Shown one piece after another: positions 1 through 7,911 of a DNA stretch of 21,318 nucleotides. The stretch covers positions 1 to 21,318 of the forward strand of contig CAYYVQ010000056.1 of assembly GCA_964475205.1 (NCBI GenBank), in the 5' to 3' direction. A program made the position numbers and the translations under genes. The DNA comes from CAYSRM01 sp964475205. GTDB taxonomy: Bacteria > Verrucomicrobiota > Kiritimatiellia > UBA8416 > CAYSRM01. Each line of letters starts with the position of its first letter. The stretch's first letter is position 1. Below the pieces are notes generated by a model. That model was not told the DNA's origin. It did no database searches and worked only from the letters and a program-made list of their open reading frames with translations.

Positions 1-212
1 GCGGCAGCGGGACGGAGTCGGATCCGTACACAACAGCAGAAACCCGCCTGCGCGCACCCGAGGGGCAGGTAGTGTATTATGAATATTCAGCCGGTTCGCT
101 CAACACCGATCTTGGCGGAGATGTCTGGCAGCTTCGCAATCTGGACGATAGCGGTGACGGCGGGCTGCTGATGGTCGAGCCGCCGTCGGGCACGGTGATT
201 ATGATCCGTTGA
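1..212 (+). CDS. 3' end of an unrecognised protein (partial)
   Basis: An open frame with codons starting at position 3 runs without a stop from the left edge to TGA at 210-212. It gives about 69 residues that end in SGTVIMIR. The start and most of the gene lie outside the window. The visible tail is rich in Gly, Asp, Ser and Tyr (for example VVYYEYSAGS and LDDSGDGGLLMVEP) and has no transmembrane segment. This composition is common in extracellular beta-structured domains, but that is only an inference. I do not recognise the family. It converges with the minus-strand sulfatase that ends at 364. Confidence 0.6.
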   Translation, partial: GSGTESDPYTTAETRLRAPEGQVVYYEYSAGSLNTDLGGDVWQLRNLDDSGDGGLLMVEPPSGTVIMIR

Positions 213-363
213 TTAGCCCGCATATCTCACGGAATTTCGTAGCGAGAGTGTGGAGAGCGCTCCTGCGAGGGCGCATGTCACTTCAGGTCAACGACTTTGC
301 CGACCAGCCGATCTTGACGTATGTTCGTACGCCATCATCCGGGTTTCTCCATGCAGAACTTTT
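213..363. other. Convergent intergenic spacer, no clear element
   Basis: This 151-bp stretch separates the end of the partial plus-strand gene from the end of the minus-strand sulfatase. I looked for an intrinsic terminator on both strands. There are only short imperfect hairpins (for example around 268-286, GCGCTC...GAGGGCGC) and no T-run follows them. Short open frames here have no ribosome binding site and look accidental. Confidence 0.5.
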
Positions 364-1746
364 TCACATAATGCCGTCTTGGAGTTGTGTCCGTGTCCAT
401 TGGTTAAGAAGGGGATCATGTATGCTTACCATCCAATCAAGTAAACGCAAGCGCAGATCCTCTGCAATGGTTCGGCATTCAGTATCTTTTGCCCTGTTTA
501 TCAATTCCCCGGGATCCTTTTCAATATTGTAAAGTTCCGGCTCCGCGGTAGCATGATATACATACTTCCACCTCCGATTCCGCGCCATGCGCCAGCTCCA
601 GAGTCCCATCTGACAGCCCTGGTACATGCTGAAAGCGACATCCTGATGCTCAAGGTCGTTGCCGCCCGCCAATTTGATCAGATCCCTGCCCATGTAGGCA
701 CCCGGCGGCTCTATGCCTGCGGCAGCACAGATCGTCGATGCCAGGTCTATTGAATGGCAAACAAACGAATCACAGGTTCCTTTTGCGGCAAGCTGTCCCG
801 GAAGCCGCATAATCAGCGGAACACGGACAATGTCGTCATAAGCCGCATAGTGTTTATCCATCATACCGTGACCGCCACAGAAATCACCGTGATCGGTCGT
901 GTAAATCACAAGCGTGTTTTCGGCAACTCCAAGCTCATCAAGTCGGTCCAGTATTCTGCCTACCTGGTGGTCTATCAGGCTTATATCGCCCATATACCGT
1001 CCAACCACCGCAGCCCACTTGTCCCAGCCCCAGCCTTCAGTGCCCCACCTTCGCCTTTGCAGGCGCTGAACATATGGTTTGCCTTCCAGGCTGTCATGAA
1101 AACTCGGCCACGGTTCAATACTTTCCGGAGGATACATTGAAGCGTAAGGTTCCGGAACAATATTCGGCAGATGCGGCTCTACCGGATCCCAGCGCACGAA
1201 AAACGGCCGGTCAGAAGCGGCCCCCTCCTCAATCATCCGAATGGCATGATCCGCGCCCCATGCAATCTGGCTTTCCTGCGCTTCGATGTGCGGATCCGTT
1301 TCACCAAAAAAGCCGTTTTCTCTCGGTAGCGATGGCAATCCGCGGCTTCGCCGCCATTTGCCGTATTGACTGCGCGGGATATATTCGTCCACCCCGTAGT
1401 CAGTCGGGTTGCCGCGTGTTTCGTTATGAAATTTACCCACATATCCCGATCGATATCCCTGCGTTTTCAGCAACGCTGTAAAAGGAACAATATCATCATG
1501 CATGGGCGAATAGCTCTCGGTTTTGGGGATATTTATGCAGCCATGCTGCGTAGGCCACAGACCCGACAAAAGCGAGCCGCGCGCAGGCGAACATATCGGC
1601 GAAGGCGTAAAGGCATGTGAAAAATTCATACCTTCCGAAGCCAACCGGTCCAGGTTCGGAGTGTTAATCTGCCCGTGGCCATTTACGCCTACACAGTCAA
1701 ATCGATGCTGATCACTGTGAACCAGCACAATATTGTTTTTCATCAT
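364..1746 (-). CDS. Type I sulfatase (formylglycine-dependent), sulfatase 1
   Basis: This enzyme hydrolyses a sulfate ester, probably on a glycan; the substrate cannot be read from the sequence. The N-terminus carries the metal-binding segment IVLVHSDQHRFDCVG. The maturation site CSPAR follows about 50 residues in, and its Cys would become formylglycine through a separate maturase. GKFH (a catalytic Lys/His pair in this family) and TTDHGDFCGGHG also match the alkaline-phosphatase-like sulfatase fold. I chose the ATG at 1744-1746, which has AAAGG five bases upstream. A GTG at 1750-1752 is in frame but lies inside that site. Length is about 460 residues, normal for the family. No signal peptide or lipobox is visible, so the protein is probably cytoplasmic. 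It is last in the minus-strand cluster after sulfatase 2, with a gap of about 155 bp, so it may also have its own promoter. Confidence 0.93.
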   Translation of the reverse strand: MMKNNIVLVHSDQHRFDCVGVNGHGQINTPNLDRLASEGMNFSHAFTPSPICSPARGSLLSGLWPTQHGCINIPKTESYSPMHDDIVPFTALLKTQGYRSGYVGKFHNETRGNPTDYGVDEYIPRSQYGKWRRSRGLPSLPRENGFFGETDPHIEAQESQIAWGADHAIRMIEEGAASDRPFFVRWDPVEPHLPNIVPEPYASMYPPESIEPWPSFHDSLEGKPYVQRLQRRRWGTEGWGWDKWAAVVGRYMGDISLIDHQVGRILDRLDELGVAENTLVIYTTDHGDFCGGHGMMDKHYAAYDDIVRVPLIMRLPGQLAAKGTCDSFVCHSIDLASTICAAAGIEPPGAYMGRDLIKLAGGNDLEHQDVAFSMYQGCQMGLWSWRMARNRRWKYVYHATAEPELYNIEKDPGELINRAKDTECRTIAEDLRLRLLDWMVSIHDPLLNQWTRTQLQDGIM

Positions 1747-1901
1747 GTTCACCTTTCAAACTCATTATCCATCCCCACTCTCTTCAACAAAAAGGATTAA
1801 CCTTTTCCTCTTTTTTTCCTCGCCTCCAGGAAAAGTTGAGGTGCATTTCGTGGCGGATAAAGTTACAATTTCCAGGCAAAAATCTAAGCTGGCAGGAAAC
1901 G
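1747..1901. other. Intergenic region between the two sulfatase genes
   Basis: This 155-bp gap holds a purine-rich stretch on the minus strand and a small A/T-rich inverted repeat (AAAAGG, ATTAA, CCTTTT at 1790-1806). I see no convincing sigma70 promoter or strong terminator. The ribosome binding site of sulfatase 1 (AAAGG on the minus strand) lies at its left end. Confidence 0.4.
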
Positions 1902-3320
1902 TCAATCTTCGGTTTTCAGCGACTTTGAGCGGCTTGCTTCGTTCATTCCCCTCCTCCATTCGTGGATGCTGCGCCATCGGGAAGCGTCGGCCGTAGCAGG
2001 GTCGAACCTACTGGGGTCAAAGTCAACATAAAGCTGCCTGAATTCCTCTTCGTTGCACTGCGGGTTCGGCGTATTGTACTGCACATTGTTTTCTCTACGC
2101 CATTCGTCAAGCTCCTGGGCAAGCGAACTTACCTGATCAGGATGCTGCCCGGCAACATCGCGTCCCTGGCTTATGTCGGAAGACAAGTCATAAAGCTCTG
2201 TTCTATCCTCATCGTAATACTCGATCAGCAACCACTTCCCGTCCCGAACTGCTCCGCTCGGCCTGCCGCCCTGATTGGTATAATGTGGAAAATGCCAGAA
2301 AATCCTGCGAGCGGGAATTTCACCGCCAAGCAGGCCATCCGCGAAACTGACGCCGTCAATATCCGCGGGAACAGATGCGCCCGCAAGCTCAAGCAGCGTT
2401 GGAATCCAGTCAATATTGTTTACAGGGCTATCAATAACAATGTCTCCTGCAATACGTCCAGGCCATCGTATCATGGTCGGAACCCGTTGACCGCCTTCGT
2501 AGGTATAGCCTTTTCCCGCGCGGAAGGGAGTATTATGAGTGACTCTTTCGTGTCGTCCTTCCGGCACATGCAACCCGCCGTTATCAGATGTAAAAACAAA
2601 AATAGTGTTCTCGGTCAGGCTGAGCTCTTCAAGTTTATGGGTAAGCATGCCAATGGTATCATCAAGTGTTTCAATCAAGGCTGCGTAAACAGGCTCGAAC
2701 GCGTCCTTGTTGCCGTCGATCAGATGCTGTTTTGCCGTGTAAGGTATATGCGGCGTATAGTGCCCGAGGTATGCAACAAAAGGACGATCCTTATTCTTCT
2801 CAATAAATTTAATGGTTTCCCGAGTAAGTTCATATTCCGCCTTGCCGCCTTCGGTCTCTGATGGCTCGGTGTTTTTCCCGTCACCCGGATAATAGACATA
2901 ATCAAACCCGTGTTCCTCAGGTCCGTTTTTTTTGCCAACATGCCATTTTCCGATAAAACCAGTGTAGTATCCGGCTTCCTTAAAATAGCGCGGCCATGAT
3001 TTTACACTTACAGGAAGATTCATCGTTATTTCCGGGTGCAGCACTCGTTGCGTCGTGGTGTCGGGTCGGCCCGGAAGAAAGGTGGTAAGATGAAGCCGGG
3101 CCGGATTCATGCCTGTAAGCAGTCCTGCCCGGGAGGCCGAACAGATTGCCTGTGACGCATAAGCGGAGGTAAACCGGACACCTTGCCGCGCAAGCTGATC
3201 GAGATTAGGCGTATTGTGATCCTCACGGCCGTAACAATGGAGGTCATTGATACCCAGGTCATCACATAGTACAAATACAATGTTCGGCAATGACCTTTTG
3301 CTTTCTTCTTTATCAGTCAT
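1902..3320 (-). CDS. Type I sulfatase (formylglycine-dependent), sulfatase 2
   Basis: This is a second sulfatase, resembling the arylsulfatase A / N-acetylgalactosamine-6-sulfatase group. NIVFVLCDDLG supplies the N-terminal Asp metal ligands. AICSASRAG is the formylglycine site, in the Cys-x-Ala-x-Arg variant rather than Cys-x-Pro-x-Arg. GKWHVG and VFTSDNGG are further family blocks. The frame extends upstream to 3398, but homology should begin just before SLPNIVFVL. I therefore chose ATG at 3318-3320 (protein begins MTDKEES, 472 residues). That start overlaps the 3' end of the nitroreductase gene by 8 bases, which suggests translational coupling; no strong ribosome site precedes it. An ATG at 3342-3344 with AAAGGG upstream is an alternative. 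There is no signal peptide from either start. Substrate unknown; the GH3 neighbour suggests a sulfated sugar. Confidence 0.92.
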   Translation of the reverse strand: MTDKEESKRSLPNIVFVLCDDLGINDLHCYGREDHNTPNLDQLARQGVRFTSAYASQAICSASRAGLLTGMNPARLHLTTFLPGRPDTTTQRVLHPEITMNLPVSVKSWPRYFKEAGYYTGFIGKWHVGKKNGPEEHGFDYVYYPGDGKNTEPSETEGGKAEYELTRETIKFIEKNKDRPFVAYLGHYTPHIPYTAKQHLIDGNKDAFEPVYAALIETLDDTIGMLTHKLEELSLTENTIFVFTSDNGGLHVPEGRHERVTHNTPFRAGKGYTYEGGQRVPTMIRWPGRIAGDIVIDSPVNNIDWIPTLLELAGASVPADIDGVSFADGLLGGEIPARRIFWHFPHYTNQGGRPSGAVRDGKWLLIEYYDEDRTELYDLSSDISQGRDVAGQHPDQVSSLAQELDEWRRENNVQYNTPNPQCNEEEFRQLYVDFDPSRFDPATADASRWRSIHEWRRGMNEASRSKSLKTED

Positions 3321-3852
3321 GATTAGAGCACTGTCCCCACACATTGAAATGAGCCCTTTTCTCAAAGGCAAGCCGGTCATTCTGATGTTTCTTTTCAACC
3401 GGGCGCCCTAACGGAAGCAAAACCCTTGCCTCCAGGTTATCAGGAATCTTCAAGATTTCTGCCAGACGTTTCGCGCGGTCTTCCTTGCGCAGAAAACCGT
3501 CAATCCAAACCGAAGCATAACCAAGAGCGGTTATCGCAAGCAGCATGTTTTCAACGGCAGCGGCACAATCCTCGACAGCAAAACTTATGTCATGGAATAC
3601 AGGCTTTTTGTCTATAACACAGACAATAACAGCTTGTGCAGAGTTCACAACCGGCTTATTTACAACCCTGGCTATCGCCTGAATCACACTGGCTTCATCC
3701 ACAATCACGAAAGAAGTGGACTGCGCATTGCAGCCTGAAGGCGCCCTGATTCCAGCATCAACAATTGTACGCAAGTCATCGCGCGGCACACACTCCTGAA
3801 TGAAATCCCCACGATAACTGTGTCTTTCGCTAATAGCCTCAAATATATCCAT
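3313..3852 (-). CDS. Nitroreductase-family FMN oxidoreductase
   Basis: A small flavoprotein of the nitroreductase superfamily, typically an FMN dimer that reduces nitro, quinone or other substrates with NAD(P)H. The N-terminal block IFEAISERHSYRGDF has the family's Arg-x-Ser/Thr-x-Arg pattern. APSGCNAQS follows in the FMN-binding region, then a helix with AVENMLLAITALGYASVW, then LLPLGRPVEKK near the C-terminus. I chose ATG at 3850-3852 (179 residues); the frame continues to a GTG at 3883-3885, which would add 11 unlikely residues. It lies 55 bp after GH3 and overlaps sulfatase 2 by 8 bases, so the three are probably co-transcribed. Its role in a sugar cluster is unclear, and the true substrate cannot be read from sequence. 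Confidence 0.88.
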   Translation of the reverse strand: MDIFEAISERHSYRGDFIQECVPRDDLRTIVDAGIRAPSGCNAQSTSFVIVDEASVIQAIARVVNKPVVNSAQAVIVCVIDKKPVFHDISFAVEDCAAAVENMLLAITALGYASVWIDGFLRKEDRAKRLAEILKIPDNLEARVLLPLGRPVEKKHQNDRLAFEKRAHFNVWGQCSNHD

Positions 3853-3907
3853 AACTTCGGTGCACCCCTTCCTTCTGGTGTTCACGCTCTCCCCGGTTTA
3901 CGGGCCG

Positions 3908-6334
3908 CTATTTCTCCAGGATCATAGGCTTTTTCTGCCTTATATCCCTTGACGAGCTTCCAACTGCGATAATATATTCACCGGCATCAAGTCTCCATTC
4001 GCCTGATTCAGCGTCATAATATTTAAGCGAATCAATTCTGAGAGGAATTTCCAGTCTTCCCGTGGCGCCAGCCGCGATTTCAATCCGCTTGAATGCTTTC
4101 AGTTCCTTAACGGGCCTTTTAACATCGGATTCCGGGAATGAAACATATACCTGGACAACTTCCGCGCCGTCGAGTTCGCCCTTGTTTGTTACATCAAGGG
4201 CAACCGTGAATTCCTCGTCCCCACTGATATCACATTTATCCTGCATATCCATCTGCCCGTATTCAAATGTCGTATATGACAGACCATGCCCGAACGGGAA
4301 CAGCGGCTCGATGGATCTTGCGTCAAAATGCCTGTACCCGACAAATATTCCTTCCTTGTACTCAGCCTTCAGATGACGTCCGGGATACTCATCCTGCCCC
4401 GGATAGTCCTGGATATTTTTTCCGTAAGATATCGGTAGTTTACCCGATGGATTGGTTTTGCCTGTCAATATTTCCGCCACTGCCGTGCCTCCGGACTGGC
4501 CGCTGAACCATTGATGCAGAAAGGCGGGAATATCGTCGATCCATTCCGATACGTCAAACGCGCCTCCTGCGTTCCCCACAAGCGCAACGTTGGTATTCAT
4601 CTTCATGAGCCGGTCCATGAAGCTTCTTTGATCCTCAGGTAACTCAAAAGCCCTGTCCCTATGTTCCTTTTCGGTGATATCATTAAATCCCATGCACGCG
4701 ATGACCGCATCGGCCTTCTCCAATTCGGCCCAGTCGATAAACAGAAGGCTTGCCCGGATAGACGCGTTCAAGCCGGACCGGAATAAGACAATCTCAATTT
4801 TATATTCCCTACCCTCTTCAAGCTCCAGCATCGCCTGCCTGAACGCAGGCCCGGTTGAGCGCCAGTCGTCGATAACCATTTCGTCATCAATCCAGACTCG
4901 CAATCCGCCTTCCCCTTCGAAGGCAAGCTGGTGGTCGCCTGACTCTGTCGGATTAATAAAACCCGACCACTTGACGCAGAACATGCGGCAGTCAAGCTGC
5001 GCGCAAGGGCCTTTTCCCGGAGTCCATTCAAAGTCAAGGCTTTCATCGATTCTTTCCATAACCGGTATGGATCTAAGATGAAAGCCCGAGTAATACTGCG
5101 CCGAAAGCCCGGGTACTCGAACCCCGTTGGGAGCCGTTGTCTCAAAAACGCCGGGATTGGCAAAGCTTGACACCCGCCCTTCCGTGGCAATCGGTATATG
5201 TTTGATTTCAACATTGTCCCCGGCTGTCTTTTGCAGCGCCTCAAGTATGCTTGTTGAACTGAATGGCGTTGTCTGTGAACTGCCTCCGCCGCCGACAACA
5301 TGAGGATGTCCATTCGGTCCGGTCACAACAATGTTCTTTCTGGAATTGAAATCCAACGGCAGAAGCCCGTCATTCTTCAATAGAACACATCCCTGCCTGG
5401 CTATTTCCAACGCCGTTTCCCTGGTTTCAGGGGCGTCGCTGCGCTTATTCACATCCAGTTGCGGACGATCATAAAAGCCCATCCGGATACAGGTTCTGAT
5501 TATGCGCAGAACTTTGTCGTCGATCTGTTCCTCTGCAATATCACCGTTTTGAAGCAACGGCATAATCCTTTGTCTCGACATAAGGTCCCCACGGGGCATT
5601 TCCAGATCCAATCCTCCGTCAACCGCTTTCTTTGTGTCATATGTTGAAACCCAGTCGGAAACAACGAAACCCTTAAAACCCCATTCATCTTTAAGCGTCT
5701 CGACAAGCAGTTTTCTGTTTTGCGAACAATGCTCGCCGTTAAGAAGGTTATAAGCGTTCATCACAGAGCCGACATCGCCTTCCTGTACCGCCGCTTTAAA
5801 TGCCGGATAATAGATCTCGCGGAGCGTTCGTTCATCAATTACAGAATCGGTCTTATTACGCTCCCATTCCTGGTTATTAGCCGCAAAATGTTTGACAGTC
5901 GCCAGAACCCCGTTTTCCTGCAATCCCTTGATATACGGGACCGCAAGTCGCGACGCAAGAAACGGGTCTTCGCCCAGATATTCAAAATTCCTTCCACACT
6001 GCGGCAAGCGGTGGATGTTAACCCCCGGGGCAAGCAGCATATGAACACCCGTTGCCCTGCATTCATCGGCAAGGGCAATTCCCATCCTTCCTGAAAGCTC
6101 TTCATTCCAGGACGAAGCCAGAGCGATTATCGAAGGAAATGCTGTAGCCTTGCCGTAATTCCGAACTCCAACAGGCCCGTCAGCCATCTTAATCTCTGGA
6201 ATTCCATGATGCGCATAACCGCGAACATAGAACCCTTTACAGCCTCCGATAAAATCTATTTTTTCCTTGAGGGTCATTTTGGACACAATAGCGCGTGCCC
6301 TTTTGTCAGCATCGTCAAACTTCACATAATCCAT
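3908..6334 (-). CDS. GH3 beta-glycosidase with inserted PA14 domain
   Basis: A retaining glycoside hydrolase of family 3, probably a beta-glucosidase or related exo-enzyme. Residues 1-300 form the TIM-barrel domain. The substrate-binding KHFAANNQE is at 148-156 and the nucleophile is Asp227 in VVSDW. The second alpha/beta domain (about 305-400 and 535-640) is interrupted by a PA14 domain at about 405-535 (LSAQYYSGF to SIRASLLF). EKEHRDR follows it, and its second Glu (Glu557) aligns with the acid/base of PA14-containing GH3 enzymes such as Kluyveromyces marxianus BglI. A fibronectin III-like domain ends the protein (about 690-800, GAEVVQVYVS). AAGGAG eight bases before the ATG supports this start. 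Length 808 is typical. There is no signal peptide, so it is likely cytoplasmic. It is the first gene of the sulfatase cluster. Confidence 0.95.
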   Translation of the reverse strand: MDYVKFDDADKRARAIVSKMTLKEKIDFIGGCKGFYVRGYAHHGIPEIKMADGPVGVRNYGKATAFPSIIALASSWNEELSGRMGIALADECRATGVHMLLAPGVNIHRLPQCGRNFEYLGEDPFLASRLAVPYIKGLQENGVLATVKHFAANNQEWERNKTDSVIDERTLREIYYPAFKAAVQEGDVGSVMNAYNLLNGEHCSQNRKLLVETLKDEWGFKGFVVSDWVSTYDTKKAVDGGLDLEMPRGDLMSRQRIMPLLQNGDIAEEQIDDKVLRIIRTCIRMGFYDRPQLDVNKRSDAPETRETALEIARQGCVLLKNDGLLPLDFNSRKNIVVTGPNGHPHVVGGGGSSQTTPFSSTSILEALQKTAGDNVEIKHIPIATEGRVSSFANPGVFETTAPNGVRVPGLSAQYYSGFHLRSIPVMERIDESLDFEWTPGKGPCAQLDCRMFCVKWSGFINPTESGDHQLAFEGEGGLRVWIDDEMVIDDWRSTGPAFRQAMLELEEGREYKIEIVLFRSGLNASIRASLLFIDWAELEKADAVIACMGFNDITEKEHRDRAFELPEDQRSFMDRLMKMNTNVALVGNAGGAFDVSEWIDDIPAFLHQWFSGQSGGTAVAEILTGKTNPSGKLPISYGKNIQDYPGQDEYPGRHLKAEYKEGIFVGYRHFDARSIEPLFPFGHGLSYTTFEYGQMDMQDKCDISGDEEFTVALDVTNKGELDGAEVVQVYVSFPESDVKRPVKELKAFKRIEIAAGATGRLEIPLRIDSLKYYDAESGEWRLDAGEYIIAVGSSSRDIRQKKPMILEK

Positions 6335-6400
6335 GTATTTTTCTCCTTTTTTTCAGCCCTTCCTATGCCGTTTTTCAGGGCCAACAATCTACATACTCAA

Positions 6401-6430
6401 ATCATAACGCCTGTAGATGGTACAATCCAA
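6401..6430 (-). promoter_or_regulatory. Possible sigma70 promoter for the GH3 cluster
   Basis: On the minus strand, TTGGAT (6425-6430) is followed after 18 bases by TATGAT (6401-6406). The leader to the GH3 ATG would be about 60 bases. The -10 is good; the -35 matches four of six. Confidence 0.4.
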
Positions 6431-6510
6431 TAAAAGAAGAAAATTTTTTAATACCTTGAAAACGCTACCGCCGCCCCGGGACTATCCCCGATTTTTTTTG
6501 AGGACAAAAC

Positions 6511-6525
6511 GATGCTGCCAGCATC
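6511..6525. promoter_or_regulatory. 15-bp perfect dyad, candidate operator
   Basis: GATGCTG, one central C, then CAGCATC form a perfect inverted repeat with 7-bp arms. It ends 10 bases before the -35 of the FHA promoter and lies in the divergent region shared with the GH3 cluster. This is what a dimeric repressor or activator site looks like. No regulator gene is in the window, so the binding protein is unknown. Confidence 0.4.
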
Positions 6526-6535
6526 CAGCACCATC

Positions 6536-6564
6536 TTGACAACCACCATTAACATTGATACATT
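6536..6564 (+). promoter_or_regulatory. Sigma70 promoter of the FHA-PEGA operon
   Basis: A perfect -35 TTGACA (6536-6541), a 17-base spacer and TACATT (6559-6564, four of six to TATAAT). The start of transcription would fall near 6570-6572, only about 9 bases before the chosen ATG at 6580 and on top of an in-frame TTG at 6571. Confidence 0.7.
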
Positions 6565-6579
6565 CAATTTTTGAGAATC

Positions 6580-7875
6580 ATGGCGGAAACAATCCATATA
6601 GTTGTTGAATCAGGACCGAACAAGGGAAAGACCATAACCGTTCCGCCTGAAGGTGCGCGGATGGGACGGTCCTCAAAGAATGACATAGTGCTTGTCGATC
6701 CCCTCCTCTCACGCCACCACTGCCGCCTCTTCTGGAAAACGGACGCTGGACTGTGGCTTAGCGACCTGGGCAGCGCAAATCAAACACTGGTGAATGGACA
6801 GTCTGTGCAGGAAACTGCGCTTAAACCGGATGACAGAATCGAAATGGGCGACACTGTTTTGAAAGTGGTAAACAACGGCATAACCTCAATTTCCGAATCA
6901 ACAGGAGCCTCGCCGCTGGTAGACCTGGGTTTCTCCGCTGAGTCAGGCGCCGGGAAACCGCGGAGAAACATAGGCAAATGGCCTCTTATTACAATCGGCG
7001 TCCTGGCGCTTGGCCTTGCAGTTGCGGCATGGATCCCATCGTTGATTGATTTTGACACAGATGTGCCGGCATCTCAGGTAAAAGAACCGGAAAAAGAACT
7101 ATCACTTGAGGTCAATTATGAAAAGGTCAAGGCAAACACCAACAATATCTTCCGTTACAATGCCAGGATCACCCGCGACCGGATGCTCTACGTGACAATA
7201 GACGATCTGAAGACCGGTCGGCGTGTGCGGAAAGATGCCCGACTGGAAGAAGATTATGTGAAAGACCTCGCTCAAAGCATAGCCGACACAGGTTTTTTCG
7301 GATTAAGCGAGCAATACGAGGGTCTTCAGCCAGACACCTACGAGTCATGGGATATGTCCGTTACCGTAGGGAAAAATACTGGGCGAACCGTTGTTCATAA
7401 CAGGCTGGAACCCCCTGAATTTCAGGAAGTAAGACAGATCATCGAGGAGTGCGCAAGAAATGAGCTTGGCATCTGGGCAATGCAGTTTACTCAAACCGAG
7501 CTGAAAAATATGGCGCGCGAAGCATACCTCCAGGGCAAGAAACTTTACGACGAGCGGGAAGTCGCTGTCGATAACCTCTCTAAAGCCATAGACAACTTGC
7601 AGGAAGCGGAACTCTATCTCGAAACCGTCGAACCGAAACCTGATTTCTATGACGATCTGGTAGTGCTTTTGAAAGATAGCGAAGCCGAGCTTAACAGAAA
7701 GTATGAAGATCAGAACTTCAGGGCGCAGAAGGAAATGCGCTTGCAGAACTGGGAAGAAGCTGCCACTGAATTGAGAATTCTGCTGGAACTGATACCTGAC
7801 AGAAGCGATCCCCGAAACAAAAAAGCCCGCAAACAGCTTATTGAGGCGGAAAGACGCATTAGCCTCGAAGATTAA
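6580..7875 (+). CDS. FHA-domain single-pass membrane protein
   Basis: Residues 1-100 form a forkhead-associated domain, a phosphothreonine-peptide reader. It has GRSSKNDI at 29-36, SRHH at 44-47 and the VNG block at 71-73, so the phosphopeptide-contacting residues are intact. A Ser/Gly-rich linker leads to one transmembrane helix at about 133-153 (WPLITIGVLALGLAVAAWIP). The remaining 275 residues should be outside the cytoplasm. They contain a beta-rich part and then a charged helical part with TPR-like periodicity (about 325-430). This layout suggests a sensor or scaffold that connects a cytoplasmic kinase signal to the envelope; that is an inference. I chose ATG 6580 (431 residues); a TTG at 6571 would add three. 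No clear ribosome site is present. The PEGA-repeat gene starts 36 bases downstream and is surely in the same operon. Confidence 0.85.
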   Translation: MAETIHIVVESGPNKGKTITVPPEGARMGRSSKNDIVLVDPLLSRHHCRLFWKTDAGLWLSDLGSANQTLVNGQSVQETALKPDDRIEMGDTVLKVVNNGITSISESTGASPLVDLGFSAESGAGKPRRNIGKWPLITIGVLALGLAVAAWIPSLIDFDTDVPASQVKEPEKELSLEVNYEKVKANTNNIFRYNARITRDRMLYVTIDDLKTGRRVRKDARLEEDYVKDLAQSIADTGFFGLSEQYEGLQPDTYESWDMSVTVGKNTGRTVVHNRLEPPEFQEVRQIIEECARNELGIWAMQFTQTELKNMAREAYLQGKKLYDEREVAVDNLSKAIDNLQEAELYLETVEPKPDFYDDLVVLLKDSEAELNRKYEDQNFRAQKEMRLQNWEEAATELRILLELIPDRSDPRNKKARKQLIEAERRISLED

Positions 7876-7911
7876 TGTCAAGGAGCCGCGGCAGCATTCT
7901 GGAGAAAAACA

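Noticed and set aside
268..286. Hairpin-like GCGCTC...GAGGGCGC as a terminator between convergent genes
   Set aside because: The stem needs a bulge and no T-run follows on either strand.
1790..1806. A/T-rich inverted repeat between the sulfatase genes as a terminator
   Set aside because: The stem is mostly A-T pairs. The T-run beyond it is on the plus strand, where no gene ends; on the minus strand none follows beyond the stem.
1962..2861. Long plus-strand open frame (299 codons)
   Set aside because: It lies wholly antisense to sulfatase 2, has no ribosome site, and its translation shows no recognisable domain.
4768..5313. Minus-strand 181-codon frame
   Set aside because: An alternative frame inside the GH3 gene covering the intact PA14 region; GH3 itself has no frameshift there.
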